Source: Serripes groenlandicus
Lineage: Eukaryota > Mollusca > Bivalvia > Cardiida > Cardiidae
Length of the DNA stretch: 64,000 nt
Assembly: GCA_031761405.1 (NCBI GenBank)
Contig: JASEVX010000011.1
Span: forward strand, 40,332,041 to 40,396,040
Direction: 5' to 3'
The translations under genes were made by a program, and so were the position numbers. The notes under the pieces were generated by a model. It was not told where the DNA came from. It ran no database searches and saw only the letters and a program-made list of their open reading frames with translations. This document shows, one piece after another, positions 33,519 to 45,008 of the stretch; the first letter of the stretch is position 1, and each line of letters opens with the position of its first letter.

Positions 33519-35806
33519 TATCTGAAATGTGCAAAAATCTTCTGCAAACAATTTTATGTTAAAAAATGTGAAAAGTATAAATACATAAATATGTTATAAG
33601 TGTCCCAATACTGTAATGATATGATTGGCTTATCCCTGATAATTCAAATGCATCATGACAAACATGTTGCAGATGGTAACAAAAATAGATAATGACAAGC
33701 ATACTTAACCCTTTCCCACAAATAGACGCTTTTCTTGATAAAACAAGCATTTTGACGCGCAGCTTTGCCCGAATGGCTGATAAATATAATTGAATGTCCT
33801 ATAATTAGAACATCGTTTTCAAGTTGGAAACAGAGACAATACGGTGAGATTTTGCTGTATGCGTTTAAGTGTTATTTGTCATTTCATTTTTCTACTATCA
33901 TCTTAAGGAAACTAATGAAAATGCACAACGATACCACAAATCTGTTGGCATCTCTGTGATACAAAGCTCCAGATAATTACTTTGGTCAAATATGTTTCAC
34001 TCCCTAAAATAATTATTAAAGAGTGAATCACTACAGGAAGCCGGTCACCTCAAAATAAGGAAGGTCAAAATGTTTTTAACTTATGTATTATGCTGCCTAT
34101 GTATCCATGTAACAGTTTAAACAGTAAATTAAAAACTCTTAACAATATACACTTGCTGTGTATCCATGAACACAAAAGAGTACATTTAAAAGAGAGAAAT
34201 GTTCATGAATCATAATGACAACATGTTGATGATACTGCAGCAGGAAGCATTATTAGAAAATTGCTCAATATAAGCATTTGTTCCTTTTATTGCATTATTT
34301 TGAATTTATAATTTACATTAATAAACATTTTATTCATGTTTATAAATCTTGTTTAATTTTACCTCCCTTTAACTACTTAAGTATACAATGCATTTCAAGA
34401 CAAAATAAGTTACTTTCTAGACTCATATCAAATGTATTTTATGTCTGTAAGTATCTCAAAAGGCTTATGTTTGATCGCCTCATAGTGTGAAATATTGTGA
34501 TTTGTCTACGTCCCTGGTTTTGGGGGTCTATTCCATATGCAACGTCATTATATAATGAAATCAATTGTTTGTACAACTTCAAATTTGTCCAAAATGCTTG
34601 CTTTACTAAAGGTAATTTGTAATGTTTTAACAACTATATTCTTACTGAACACACATAACAGACCCTTCCGATGGATTAATCAGGTCTCCAGAATGATTCA
34701 TTGGTATGCGAATTAAATATTAAATAGTATTGGTAAATCACTTAATCTTGATGAACTTTATTATTTGAGGGACACATTGTGTATTACTAGGGAAGAAAAG
34801 ACAAAATACATAACTTCATCAGTCAAAATCAACCACGGGAACTCCCGTATCCAAAGATCGATTGTTTTGGGGGACACTTTTTCATGAAGTTTTCTTTTAA
34901 TTGGCTGTTGTTTATTTACTACGTCATTGATTAAATGATTAAAAATGTATTCTGTTATTGCAGAACGCAGCAGTTCTTCCATTTTGATATATTTTAATAA
35001 CAAACCAGGTTTAATTGGTTGTGCAGACCCACGAACAGACATTTTGTAAAAACTGCACATACCGGTGAAGTGTCAAATTATACCACAGTGAATTCATACG
35101 GTGTTAGGGTAATTTATTCGACCGCGATTATATTTAACGATCGGGATTTCTCTGGAAATACATCACTTTCATTTTGTCTTACGATTAAAACGAGGCACAG
35201 AAAATGTTTTATATTCGTTATCCTGGGTTTAAATGTGTGATACGACGAACAGCAAATAATTTCATTTGTTTTTCCTGCATTTCAATGCGTGATCATGTAT
35301 TCACGCACCTTATCTGGAGCTCTGCAGATACATTGTTTTACAGCGTTGGGTTGAAGGTCAGGTTTGCTAGCGTTACATAATGGGCACCTGTTAACTACCT
35401 CACTCACTAGTCAATGGGTCTACAACTCGAAATTCATACATGCCTACAGACACATGAAATATATACCTTTATCATTAATTTAATATTCTCTTGAGAATTG
35501 ATTCTCTGTGTTGATTCAATAGTTTAAATATGACTTCACTTCATTGAACTAACACATCGAAGTGATGCAATATCGGAAAAAATACTAAGACTTTTTTCAG
35601 CAAAGGTGTAGTTTAACGGAATGCGGAATTGTAAAGGTCAAATCTCGGAGCGATCGGGTTAACTCATATATTTTTTGAGAAAAAATAATTCGTTAAAAAT
35701 CAGACATAATATGAAATTTTATTTCCTGTAGAAATATATTTTATGTTTCAGGTTATGTTTAAGAAATCTGGTTGGTCGTCTATTTTTTTTTCATATGTCA
35801 TTGCAG
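33519..35806. other. AT-rich sequence with one candidate minus-strand exon
   Basis: Apart from the partial MITE at 33705-33760 and the minus-strand frame at 34782-35043, I see no repeat family or gene. It would be intronic if exons C and D belong to one gene. Confidence 0.4.
34782..35043 (-). CDS. Possible first exon of a minus-strand gene
   Basis: ATG at 35043 (minus strand) opens MSVRGSAQPIKPGLLLKYIK and continues through LRSAITEYIFNHLINDVVNK to KTIDLWIREFPWLILTDEVM. The pattern W-x3-FPWL followed by a short hydrophobic stretch recalls the region before the first zinc finger of ZNF862-like, hAT-derived animal proteins, but the expected Cys pair is absent. The open frame is longer and more protein-like than its surroundings. 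I cannot place a convincing donor or a second exon. Real gene, decayed copy and chance ORF are all possible. Confidence 0.3.
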
Positions 35807-35896
35807 GAGCATGGAGATAATAGAAATAATTGATAGTGAGGATGAAGAGTTACAGAAAGCACTGCTGGAAAGTATTAATCAGAACACAAACACTAG
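35807..35896 (+). CDS. Exon D of HECT-type gene, UIM-like
   Basis: Acceptor after a long T-run (ATATGTCATTGCAG), donor ACTAG|GTTAGT. The open frame reads MEIIEIIDSEDEELQKALLE then SINQNTNTR. DEELQKALLESI fits the ubiquitin-interacting motif (acidic run, Leu, central Ala, Ser). Phase 2 at the start agrees with exon C if the GT donor at 19797 is used. The exit phase does not match exon E, so an exon may be missing between them. Confidence 0.6.
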
Positions 35897-37059
35897 GTTA
35901 GTTTGATTTCAAAGTAACTTCACAGGAATGTTCTTAGGTGCACGGTCCTTTTTCAAACTTGTTCAAAGAATTTTATTCTTCCAAGTAGAACTTTGGTTGC
36001 TGTGCGGCATCAGAAAAGGGGAAAATTGGCAAAACTTTAAAAATTATTTTGCACAAATATTCGATGGGTGACCCTCTACCAAGATTGTTCAAATAATTCC
36101 GATATGTTAAAAACATGGCCTCCAGGGGGTGGGGCTTGTTTTCATTGGATGTTTATATAATGAAAATTTAAAATCTTGTCCTGAAGCACTGACCCGATTT
36201 AAAAATAATTTGGCACCCTCGACCAAGATTGTTGAAATTATTCAAATCCTATGAAAATCATGGCCGGCACGGGTCGGGGCTTGTTTTCATATATGTATTT
36301 ATAGTAAAAACTTTAAAAATCTTCTTGTACAAAAGCACGGGCCCGATTAAAAAAATAATTTGGCAGAAATGTTCCTCTGGTGATTGCCTTGTGTCCATCT
36401 AGCCTTGTCAACATTCTACTTTTCATTTGTTCTCAAGTGTGAAATATAAAGGCCACAGTGGCCTTCTTGATGAAAGAGTTATTGCCCTGTTTTTAATTTA
36501 TTATTGAATAAGTTAAATCTTGGCCAAATTTGGTAATGAGCAAAATCAGATCATTAGTACAGAGTTATCGCCCTTGAATTGTCCAAATTGCAGTATTTCT
36601 CCTTGTTAATACTCTAGCAACTAGAATTAAAGCAATCTTGTGCAAACTTTGTCACAATGCAAATGGTTACAAGGCCAATGCCAGGTTCTATGGTTTGGGA
36701 AATAAGGGACTTGGTCCCTCTTGTTGAACAATCTGTGTATTTCTATTCAGTAAAATAAGTGATATTTTGTGTGCTTCATCTCCAAAAAAAAATGGATAAA
36801 CATTCACAGAAGTCTTCATGAGCTGTGTCCAAATGGAATGAGCATTAGATTGAGTGTAAAAGTAAAAGGGTGTGTATAATTCTACTCAATAACCATTTAA
36901 AATGTTGACTAGAATCTAGGATGACAGATAGCTGGCTGTACAGAAATACGCATGGTGTGAGGAGAACCATAACTTTTATCTACTTATGAAGTTTTTTTCT
37001 GGATTAAGATTAAAATGTCTCTATGACTATAATTATCATCTGCTTTAAAAAATTACAAG
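35897..37059 (+). repeat. Diverged family C/E-like units, then spacer
   Basis: 35915-36730 contains decayed units with ATGGCCTCCAGGGGGTGGGG (near 36113) and an end-like GGGACTTGGTCCCTCTTG at about 36706-36723. 36730-37059 is spacer. No gene seen. Confidence 0.45.
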
Positions 37060-37212
37060 TCCAAGGAACCTGAAATTCAGCTGCCAGATCTACTGAAACA
37101 GTTTCAAAAGAAGGTCAACAAAAATGACAAGCAAGAAATCATTATTTCTAGGAAGAACGTTCTAGATAGATAGTGCCTTTAGAGCACTGAACCGGAAGTT
37201 CAGTACAGACAG
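37060..37212 (+). pseudogene. Exon E: start of HECT domain, with stop
   Basis: The frame reads PDLLKQFQKKVNKNDKQEII and then ISRKNVLD, matching the HECT lead-in in which a short linker precedes 'IxVxRxxIL'. After GATAGATAG the frame stops at 37171. One base later AFRALNRKF continues in another frame, exactly what should follow. A 4-nt expansion of a GATA run explains both the stop and the shift. The donor is AG|GTACTA. The stop means this copy cannot make the HECT domain. Confidence 0.7.
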
Positions 37213-37840
37213 GTACTAAGAAAAAATTAAACATGTACTCAAGATTAACTTTAAATTGAATGAAACATAAAACAATGCTGATACATTTAGTCAACATTTT
37301 TTAATTCTTAAAATGTTAATTAATCTATTCTCCGGGAAATTGCATCAAAAACCAATGTCATCTTAAAAGTTTTAAAAGAAAAAATGTACACAAACCACTG
37401 TTATCCCCAACTAACTAAAGTCAGCAGTATGGCTCTTAATTATCCTACCAAAAATAGATAATGTCATACAATTCTTTGTCAGTAAATGTTGATCAAAGAA
37501 CTTTAGAAAAATAGAATATGTGCACCTAAATCTTTTCAACTTTGAAATGCCAGTTATCAGGTGCAGAAGGAAAAACAAATGTTAATTATGTAAAAAATGA
37601 AGCGAAATTCAGTGTAGTCTGAAATCATTGTAAAACTTATGCAAACATAGTTTGCTAAAAAAAAAAAGAGCATTGAACTTGAGGATATGTATAAACTTCA
37701 CAGGGGGTAATCACATCAGAAATGTTTGAAATAGAACTTTAAATGTAGGAGACCCCAAAAGATACATGAAATATCAGAAAGGTCTTAAAACCTTCAGCTA
37801 GCTGTGAAAATAGCTTGATTTAGTTTAAAAGTTGAAATTA

Positions 37841-39010
37841 ACAAGAGGGCCAAGATGGCCCTAAATCGATCACCTGAATGATAGTTAATTTGAAGCAAAT
37901 ATTTCACTGCAAATATCTGTGAAAATTTGATCAAGAGTTCAAATGAAACTGCAAGGAGTGGACACTCAGTTAAAGACATAGTTTATCAGTAAAAGCCATT
38001 TGTATCTTGAAATCTAACAAGAAATTTAATAAGAATAGAATTATAAAGTTTTGTCATTTTGCACCTTTCCTGATGCCACTTTGCTGCCCTGTTTTTCAAT
38101 GAAATCAATATGGCTTGAACAGTTTTGTAGAGTCACTCAAAGAATATTTCTGCCAAATTATCTTGGAATCTGACAAAAGTTCTACACAGAATGTAAGTCT
38201 TTGAACAATTTTGAAAGAGGACCATCAAAGGAACATTCCTGTTAAGTTACACGTTGAAATTGGTCAAGTGGAATGAGTTGTCATTTGTAGCTAAAAGTTC
38301 CATTTACCCCTTTTGTGATGATGCGAGTTGCTATGATTGTGTAACCAATCAATACGGCTTGAACAAATTAAGTAGATGATCACTGAAGTAAGATTCCTAT
38401 TCAATTTTCTTAATTTAATAAGACTGGAATTATATAAAAAATGGAATTTCTAAATTTTGTCATTTTACCCCTTTTCTGATGCGTCCTGAATGCCATGTTT
38501 TTCAACCAAACAGTATGCCTTGAACAATTTTGAAAGAGGGCCACCAAAGGAACATTCCTGTGAAGTTTGGATGAAATTAGTCCTTTGGTTTAGGAGGAGA
38601 TGATGTTTTACAGCTAAAAGTTAACAACGGACGATTTTGCCTCTTTTCTGATGCCTCCTCACTGTCATGTTTTCAATCAAACAGTATGCCTTGAACAATC
38701 TTTGTAGAGGGTCACCCAAGGAACATTTCTACCAAACTATATTGGAATCTGACATGCAGATTCAGAGGAGAATATTTTTAAAGTTTGGACATTTTGCCCC
38801 CTTTCTTATGCCGCAGCAACCAAAGTTCTCAATGGAATTTAAATCTTAGAACAATTTTGAAAGAGGGCCCCGAAAGGAACATTCCTGTGAAGTTTGGATG
38901 AAATTGGTCCTGTGGTTCAGGAGGAGATGATGTTTAAAGCTAGAAGTTAACGACGGACGCCGACAGACGGACGACGGACAGACAGTGCCTTTTGGCTCTA
39001 GGTGATCTAA
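37841..39010 (-). mobile_element. Family E element, minus orientation
   Basis: The right end on the minus strand appears first (AAGAGGGCCAAGATGGCCCT at 37842), and the hairpin start (TTTTGGCTCTAGGTGATCTA) is at 38985-39010, preceded by a GACGGACGACGGACAG tract. Units match 25616-27230 and 39720-40801. It lies between exons E and F and may have replaced the missing HECT exon(s). Confidence 0.7.
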
Positions 39011-39165
39011 AAATGGGGGATACCATCAGAATTGGAGTAAAGGTCTGGAACTCTGGATAGAACTAATCAATGACATGTATTAATTTCAAATTACTTGATG
39101 TCATTGTCAGGAGGCATCAGTTGGTTGTATTGGGTGTTTGAATTTATAAATTGTTTATTTTTGAG

Positions 39166-39389
39166 GGCCCAACTACTCATAAATTTTTCCGCCATGATGT
39201 AAAGAAGTTAGAAAGGAAAGAGTATTTTATGGCAGGACAGCTGTTAGCAATGTCTCTCTTGCATGAGGGCCTGGTCTTCACATGTTGAATGAAAGTCTTG
39301 TCAGTTTCATGCTCGAAGTAGATCCCAAGCTTGAATTATTTTACACAAACCAACTCCCCGATGAGGATGTTAAAGACATCCTAAGTCAG
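39166..39389 (+). pseudogene. Exon F: HECT N-lobe, frameshifted
   Basis: Acceptor TTTATTTTTGAG, donor AGTCAG|GTGATG. The first frame reads FFRHDVKKLERKEYFMAGQL then LAMSLLHEG, and after a 1-nt deletion near 39271 the text goes on as GLHMLNESLVSFMLEVDPKL and YTNQLPDEDVKDIL. This fits the HECT stretch where 'AGQLxAxSLxHGGPG' is followed by the 'L/F-xxxx' helix and the 'PDxEVxxxL' turn. Without the repair the first frame hits TGA at 39286. Confidence 0.72.
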
Positions 39390-40801
39390 GTGATGTAAAT
39401 ACAAATGTTGCATTTGTCTATAGTTGAGCATGCACTTGTGAATTTTGCTATGTTGACTCCCTATATCATGCCCATAAACATTTCAATATATAGACTTTGT
39501 CATTGTAGTGTACACAAAAACTACAGCAATTATAAAGATTGTTCCCAATAAATGTAAATTTATTGTGACTGTTTGCCAATTGTATTCAAAATGCAACTTG
39601 CTTATCATCAATCCATAGCTTGGCCTAAAGTCACTATCTTCATCTTATCAAATGTCAAGCTAATGTCATGGTGGGAACTCATCCAGTAGGGCTTACTGTA
39701 TACGACTGAAATACTCTTGACCCATTTTAGATCTATTCTGATTACTCTCTGTCCGTCGTCTGTCAACTCTGTATACGACTGCAATAATCTTGACCCTTTT
39801 TAGGTCTATTCTGATCACTCTCTGTCCGTCGTCTGTCGTTAACTTTTAGCTTTAAACATTATCTCCTCCTAAACTGTAGGAACAATTTCCAAGAAGTATT
39901 GCAGGAATGTTCCTATGGTGGTCCTCTTTCAAAATTGTTCAAAGATTTAAATTACATTGAGAACTATCTTTGCTGTGGCATTAGAAAGGGGGCAAAACGT
40001 CCAAACTTTATAAAACCTTCTCCTCCGAATCTGCTTGTCAGATTCCAATATAATTAAATAGAAATGTTCCTTAGGTGACCCTCTACAAAAATTATTAAAG
40101 CCATATTGATTGGTTGAAAAACATGGCAGTCAGGTGGCATCAGAAAAGGGGCAAAATGACAACATTTTATGAAAGTGCTTGTCCGATTTCAAGAAAAGTT
40201 AATAGGAATCTTACTTCAGAGATCTTTTACTTAATTTGTTCAAGCCATATTGATTGGTTACAAAATCATAGCAATCTTGCGTCATCAAAAAAGGGGTAAA
40301 TTGAACTTTTACCTACAAATGACAACCGTTTACCATTCCACTCGACCAATTTTAACGTAACTTCACAGGAATATTCCTTTGATGGTCCTCTTTCAAAATT
40401 GTTCAAAGACTTACGTTCTGTGTAGAACTTTGTTTGCTGCGGCATCAGAAATTGAGAAAAACATCCAAATTTTAAAAACCATTTTCTCCATAATCCGTCA
40501 ATAGAGTCAGATTCCAAGATAATTTGGCAGAAATGTTCTTTGAGTGACTCTCTACAAAATCTGTTCAAGCCATATTGATTTCATTGACAAACAGGAGAGC
40601 AAAAACGCATCAGGAAAGGTGCAAATTGACAAAACTTTTTAATTCCACTATTTACTGATAATCTATTTCGTTAACAGTGTCCACTCCTTAAAGTTTCATA
40701 TGCACTCCTGATCAAATTTTCACAGATATTTACAGTTAGATATTTGCTACTAATTTACTATCATTCAGGTGATCGATTTAGGGCCATCTTGGCCCTCTTG
40801 T
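39390..40801 (+). mobile_element. Spacer, then family E element
   Basis: 39390-39715 is AT-rich spacer. Family E starts near 39725 (TTTAGATCTATTCTGATTAC), with the start duplicated at 39799. It has units with GTTCCTATGGTGGTCCTC and closes GATTTAGGGCCATCTTGGCC and CTCTTG at 40801. Confidence 0.6.
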
Positions 40802-40837
40802 TGGAACTTAGCGTTTAGCTCAAAGTTGAAGTATGTT

Positions 40838-41181
40838 TTAGCTCACCTGAGCAGGAAGTGTTCGTGCTCAAGGTGAGTTATTGTGATGGCCTTTTGTCCG
40901 GCGTCCGTCGTCCGTCAACTTTTTCTCCTCAGTAACCAGTGGGTGAATTGGGATGAAACTTAACAGGAAGCATCCTCACAATGACCTCACCAGAATTCCT
41001 TAACATTTTTGGGATCCATGCAGAATTCTGGTTTCCATGGCAACGAAATGAAAAAAACTTTAAAAATCTTCTTCTCCAAAACTGGTTGGCCGATTTTCAA
41101 AAAAATGTAGAAATGTTCCTTGGATGACCCCCTATCAGATTCCTTCAAGCCATATTGATTGGTCGAAAAACATGGCCACCC

Positions 41182-41215
<34 letters not shown>

Positions 41216-41595
41216 CTTTTTTGCCTTATATGGCTATAGTGCAAACTTCTCCTCTGAAAGTGTCAGGCTGATTTCCAAAATTGTTTGTAGAAATGTTCCT
41301 TAGGTGACCCTCTATCAGATTCCTTAAAGCCATGTTGATTAGGCGAAAAACATGGCCACCACAGGGCGGGGCTATTTTGCCTCATATGGCTTTAGTGAAA
41401 ACTTCTCCTCCGAAAGTGTTTGGCCTAAACTCAAATATTTTTGTAGAAATATTGCTAGGGTGATCCTCTATCAGATTCCTTCAAGCCATGTTGATTTGTC
41501 AAAAACTATGGCCACCAAGGGGTGGGCCCCTATATGGTTAAAGTGAAGAAAAAAAATCAGGTGAGCGATCCAGGGCCATCATGGCCCTCTTGTTT
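40838..41595 (+). mobile_element. Family C element, fourth copy, with poly-G
   Basis: Left end TTTTAGCTCACCTGAGCAGG, right end GGGCCATCATGGCCCTCTTG. Three to four units. A G-run of about 40 bases occupies 41176-41215 where the CTCF-like motif should be. Confidence 0.7.
41176..41215 (+). repeat. Poly-G tract of about 40 bases
   Basis: It follows CATGGCCACCCGA and precedes CTTTTTTGCC, so it is the same position as the poly-G at 1916-1945. Tract length may be uncertain in an assembly. Confidence 0.8.
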
Positions 41596-43089
41596 TACAT
41601 TTCCTCAAAAGTACAAGTGCTAGGGTTTTCAAACTTCTGTCACAGTTATATCTTATACTCTTCATGACACATTGTATGTTGTAGCTAATGAGTGTTACCT
41701 GAATTTTGGTGGATTTTGATTGATTCATACCTTCTCCATGTTTTGTTAGATTGACTACAAATTTTGGACACACATGTGTCCATGTAAAGAGCGTGTATGT
41801 TTGGCCGATACAAATAATTTACGTTGTTTATGACACTTACGACCGACTTCTTTACAAAATGCCTGACACCTTTACGGAATAGACGGCAAGTAAAAGGTAG
41901 CTTCATTAATTATACTTCGGCGACTTTAGAACACAATGTTCGGATCGCAAACTGGGAAATACATAAGTTAACGAGTGCAATTAAATAAAGGAGGAACCCA
42001 AAACAGCGAATAAATAATTAGAAGATGTCCACTTATTAATTGTTAATTATATTTTGGCGAAATTTTTACACATTGTGAGTATAATAAACTGTGAAGATAA
42101 TTATACTAAGTAGTCTATTAGTTGCTAACAGGGGTCACACTGGCCTAAAATTTTCTTGAGCCACATTTTTTTTTTGGACAGACAACGACCCATACTTTCA
42201 AGTAAATACAGTGCTCTGGAAATTTTGAAATCTGAATCGGTCCGATGAAATTTTTACCCCCCCCTCCTTTTTGAAAAATATGACATAGGAACTTTTGCAA
42301 AAACACAAATTTCATATGTTTATTGCAGGTTACCTTGCATAGATGGTTGCATAACAGTGTCGATAATGTCAATGCAAAAATACTATGAATCAGAATTTTT
42401 CAAAATTTGCAGACGAATTTTATTGCTCGTTCGTACTAAAGAATGTTCGACCCAAACTCCAATATAGTACTTAACTAGAAAATGATTGGTGACTAACAGA
42501 AGATAACATATCTTGTTTACTGATCTTTTTATATGGTAAACATTGTTTTGTCTACATAAAAATAAACCTTTTACTCAGAAAAATGTCTTTGTTGTTTTTG
42601 AATAACCATGCACAATTGACATTAGAAGTACACGTACAACATCCAATGTAGTGCAATTAAACCTCAGTTCTATTAATATGAGCCGATTTGGCTTACTCGG
42701 TCATCATCGATGCAAAATTTAAACTGGTTTAGGGCTGCCGTTTTTAAATTAGTTTTTCCTTTTATTCATTCAGACAGCTGGACATATATCAAATTATTTT
42801 GATATATTATTGAATAAGCTATCGATTGGTATGTTTGCTTTGTCATGCGGTTGTAAACTAAAGTAGAAATCGGCCGTTAAAAGTGCGCGCGAAATCAATG
42901 CGAAAATGTCTCAAATATTTGTTTTTGTAAAGAAACGCGCGAAACCAATCCACACTAATTGTAATTATAAGGCATACCACCTTGCTACAATCAACTCGCG
43001 ATTAAATAATTATAGAGGAATTTCATTAATCTTGCCTCTAAATACATATCTTTAACCGATTGCGTAATCGCTAATCCATCAAATGTCCC
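41596..43089. other. AT-rich spacer
   Basis: No repeat family or gene recognised. A C-run (CCCCCCCTCC) lies near 42257. Confidence 0.4.
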
Positions 43090-43195
43090 CAGGCTTTATT
43101 TTACACGCGACAAACAGTTTGAGAGTTTGATGAAAGACGGTTGTAACTACAAATTGATAAAGATGTAGTTACAACTGTTTGCATTCATCCATCGA
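43090..43195. repeat. Palindromic repeat, third copy of CGCGACAAACAG block
   Basis: CACGCGACAAACAGTTT is followed by GGTTGTAACTACA and the mirrored TGTAGTTACAACTG. The same block occurs twice inside the transposon at 29369-30709. The palindrome suggests a small mobile unit. Confidence 0.5.
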
Positions 43196-43247
43196 GTTGA
43201 AGGTACCCAACTGTACATCAGGCACACACACACAGCCACTATTGATT

Positions 43248-44192
43248 TTTAGCTCCACTGGCTGAAAGCCAGTCGAGCTTATGTCATGGCGAATTGTCCG
43301 TCGTGCGTGCGTGCGTGCGTGCGTGCGTAAACTTTTTCCTTTAAACAACATCTTCTCACTAACCACTTGGCCAATTTGGTTGAAACTTCATAGGAAGCAT
43401 CCTCTCAATGTCCTCTCTTAAATTCCTTCAATTTTTTTTTATCCATCCATAATTCTGGTTTCCATGGCAACCAAAAGAAAAAAATAGTGAAAACTTAAAA
43501 AATCTTCTTCTCTGAAAGTGTCAGGCCGATTTTCAAATAATTTTGTAGAAATGTTCCTTGGGTGACCCTTTATTAGATTCCTTCAAGAAATGTTGATTGG
43601 TCGAAAAACATGGTCGCCAGAGGGCGGGGCTATTTTGCCTTATATGACCATAGTGAAAACTTAAAAAATCTTCTTCTCCGAAAGTGTTCAGCCGATTTTC
43701 AAATAATTTTGTAGAAATGTTCATTGGGTGACCCTCTATCAGATTCCTTCAAGCCATGTTGATTGGTCGAAAAATATGGCCGCCAGAGGGCGGGGCTATT
43801 TTGCTCTATATGACCATAGTGAAAATTTAAAAAATCTTCTTCTCCGAAAGTGTTGAGCAGATTTTCAAATAATTTTGTAGAAATGTTCTTTGGGTGACCC
43901 TCTATCAGATTCCTTCAAGCCATGTTGATTGGTTCAAAAATATGGCCGCCATGGGGTGGGGCTATTTTGCCTTATATGGCTATTGTGAAAACTTAAAAAA
44001 TCTTCTCCTCCGAAAGTGTCAGGCCGATTTTCAAATAATTTTGCAGAAACATTCCTTGGGTGACACTCTACAAGATTCCTTTAAGCCATGGTGGTTGGTA
44101 AAAAATATGGCCACTAGGGGGCAGGGCTGTTTGGAGATTTGATTTTTGCCTTATGGCCGTGGAGCGATACTGGCCCTCTTGGGCCTCTTGTT
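43248..44192 (+). mobile_element. Family C' element, second copy
   Basis: Left hairpin AGCTCCACTGGCTGAAAGCC, then (GTGC)n microsatellite, about five units, end TGGCCCTCTTGGGCCTCTTG. CTCF-like motifs near 43609, 43777 (GGCCGCCAGAGGGCGGGG), 43942 and 44107. Confidence 0.7.
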
Positions 44193-44850
44193 TAAACTGA
44201 CACGCTGTGAATGTGGTTTTTTATGGCTTTAAAGGTAAAAGCTATTTACCTCTGAGAATTTTTTGATATTTGTGGTTAGCGATCGGGAAAAAGCGTGAGC
44301 CCTGCTATATATACCCCCAAACAATGCGATGCGGTTGCGACGCGTAACGACACACGACTTTGAATTGTAAATAGGACATAACTTTAATGTTATAAATACG
44401 AAACATGCACAATAGGTTTTTAAACCGCTTTATTCAAACCTTTTGGCAGTAACTTGATAATTAATGTGATATGAGTCATAGCGCTTTTTCTATTTCAATA
44501 ATGTACGAGTAGATCAAGGTTTTCAAAAAAATAATTCAGATGGTGTTTCCTCATTTTCACCTCACCTGGCATGAATTTGTCCCCATAATTTTCATATGCG
44601 TCAACATTTGCTATTATAACAAAATATTTATGCGACATTTAAATCAAATAAGTAACCTCAACAGAACACTGTAATGGATACGTCTTCAGTCAATATAACT
44701 TTCTCAGGTCCAAAATCTATATATTGACCTCAACAAAACAAATTATAATGTTTAAATGTAATTACTGAATTCAGTTTAAGGAAAGGGTCAATGCAGGTGT
44801 TCTTGTATTTTAAAAAAATGATTTAATTAACATTTAATATGAAATTGCAG
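44193..44850. other. AT-rich sequence, no supported feature
   Basis: Ends in a polypyrimidine-poor acceptor (GAAATTGCAG) for exon X. If exon X is the first coding exon, this would be its 5' untranslated/intron region. Confidence 0.35.
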
Positions 44851-45008
44851 GTAGAGAGAAATTCAACATAATGGAAGATGGAAAGATTAGACTTGTGTTG
44901 GAAAAAAAATATGGGTTCGAGATTGACTCAGATTTCTATCTGAATCTTATAGCCACATGACACAGTTTATGTTACTGGCAGGATCTGAAGTATGGGTCAG
45001 AACAACCG
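44851..45008 (+). pseudogene. Exon X: likely first coding exon of HECT-type gene, with stop
   Basis: Acceptor GAAATTGCAG, donor CCG|GTATGC. The ATG at 44871 is in a good context (A at -3, G at +4) and opens MEDGKIRLVLEKKYGFEIDS, then FYLNLIAT, a TGA at 44958, and in the same frame HSLCYWQDLKYGSEQP. Phase at the exit is 0, matching exon Y. The readable text on both sides of the TGA suggests a single nonsense change. I do not recognise this N-terminal domain; membership of the gene rests on phase and order. Confidence 0.45.

Larger units (their letters stand above)
17044..39389 (+). pseudogene. Decayed UIM-HECT ubiquitin ligase-like gene, exons A to F
   Basis: Six exon-like blocks lie on the plus strand at 17044-17105, 17183-17284, 19603-19796, 35807-35896, 37060-37212 and 39166-39389. 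Phases agree across the first four. The fourth carries a ubiquitin-interacting-motif-like stretch (DEELQKALLESI); the last two match the N-lobe of a HECT domain. From memory this is the G2/M-phase-specific E3 ubiquitin ligase-like family expanded in molluscs and fish. The HECT part is broken by a 4-nt insertion with a stop at 37171 and a 1-nt deletion near 39271. The exon with the usual GEDxxDxGGPRREF motif and the catalytic C-lobe are not found. The expected first exons lie downstream at 44.9-50.2 kb. The intron between C and D (16 kb) holds the DIRS element. HECT identity is fairly sure; one gene versus two is open. Confidence 0.65.
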
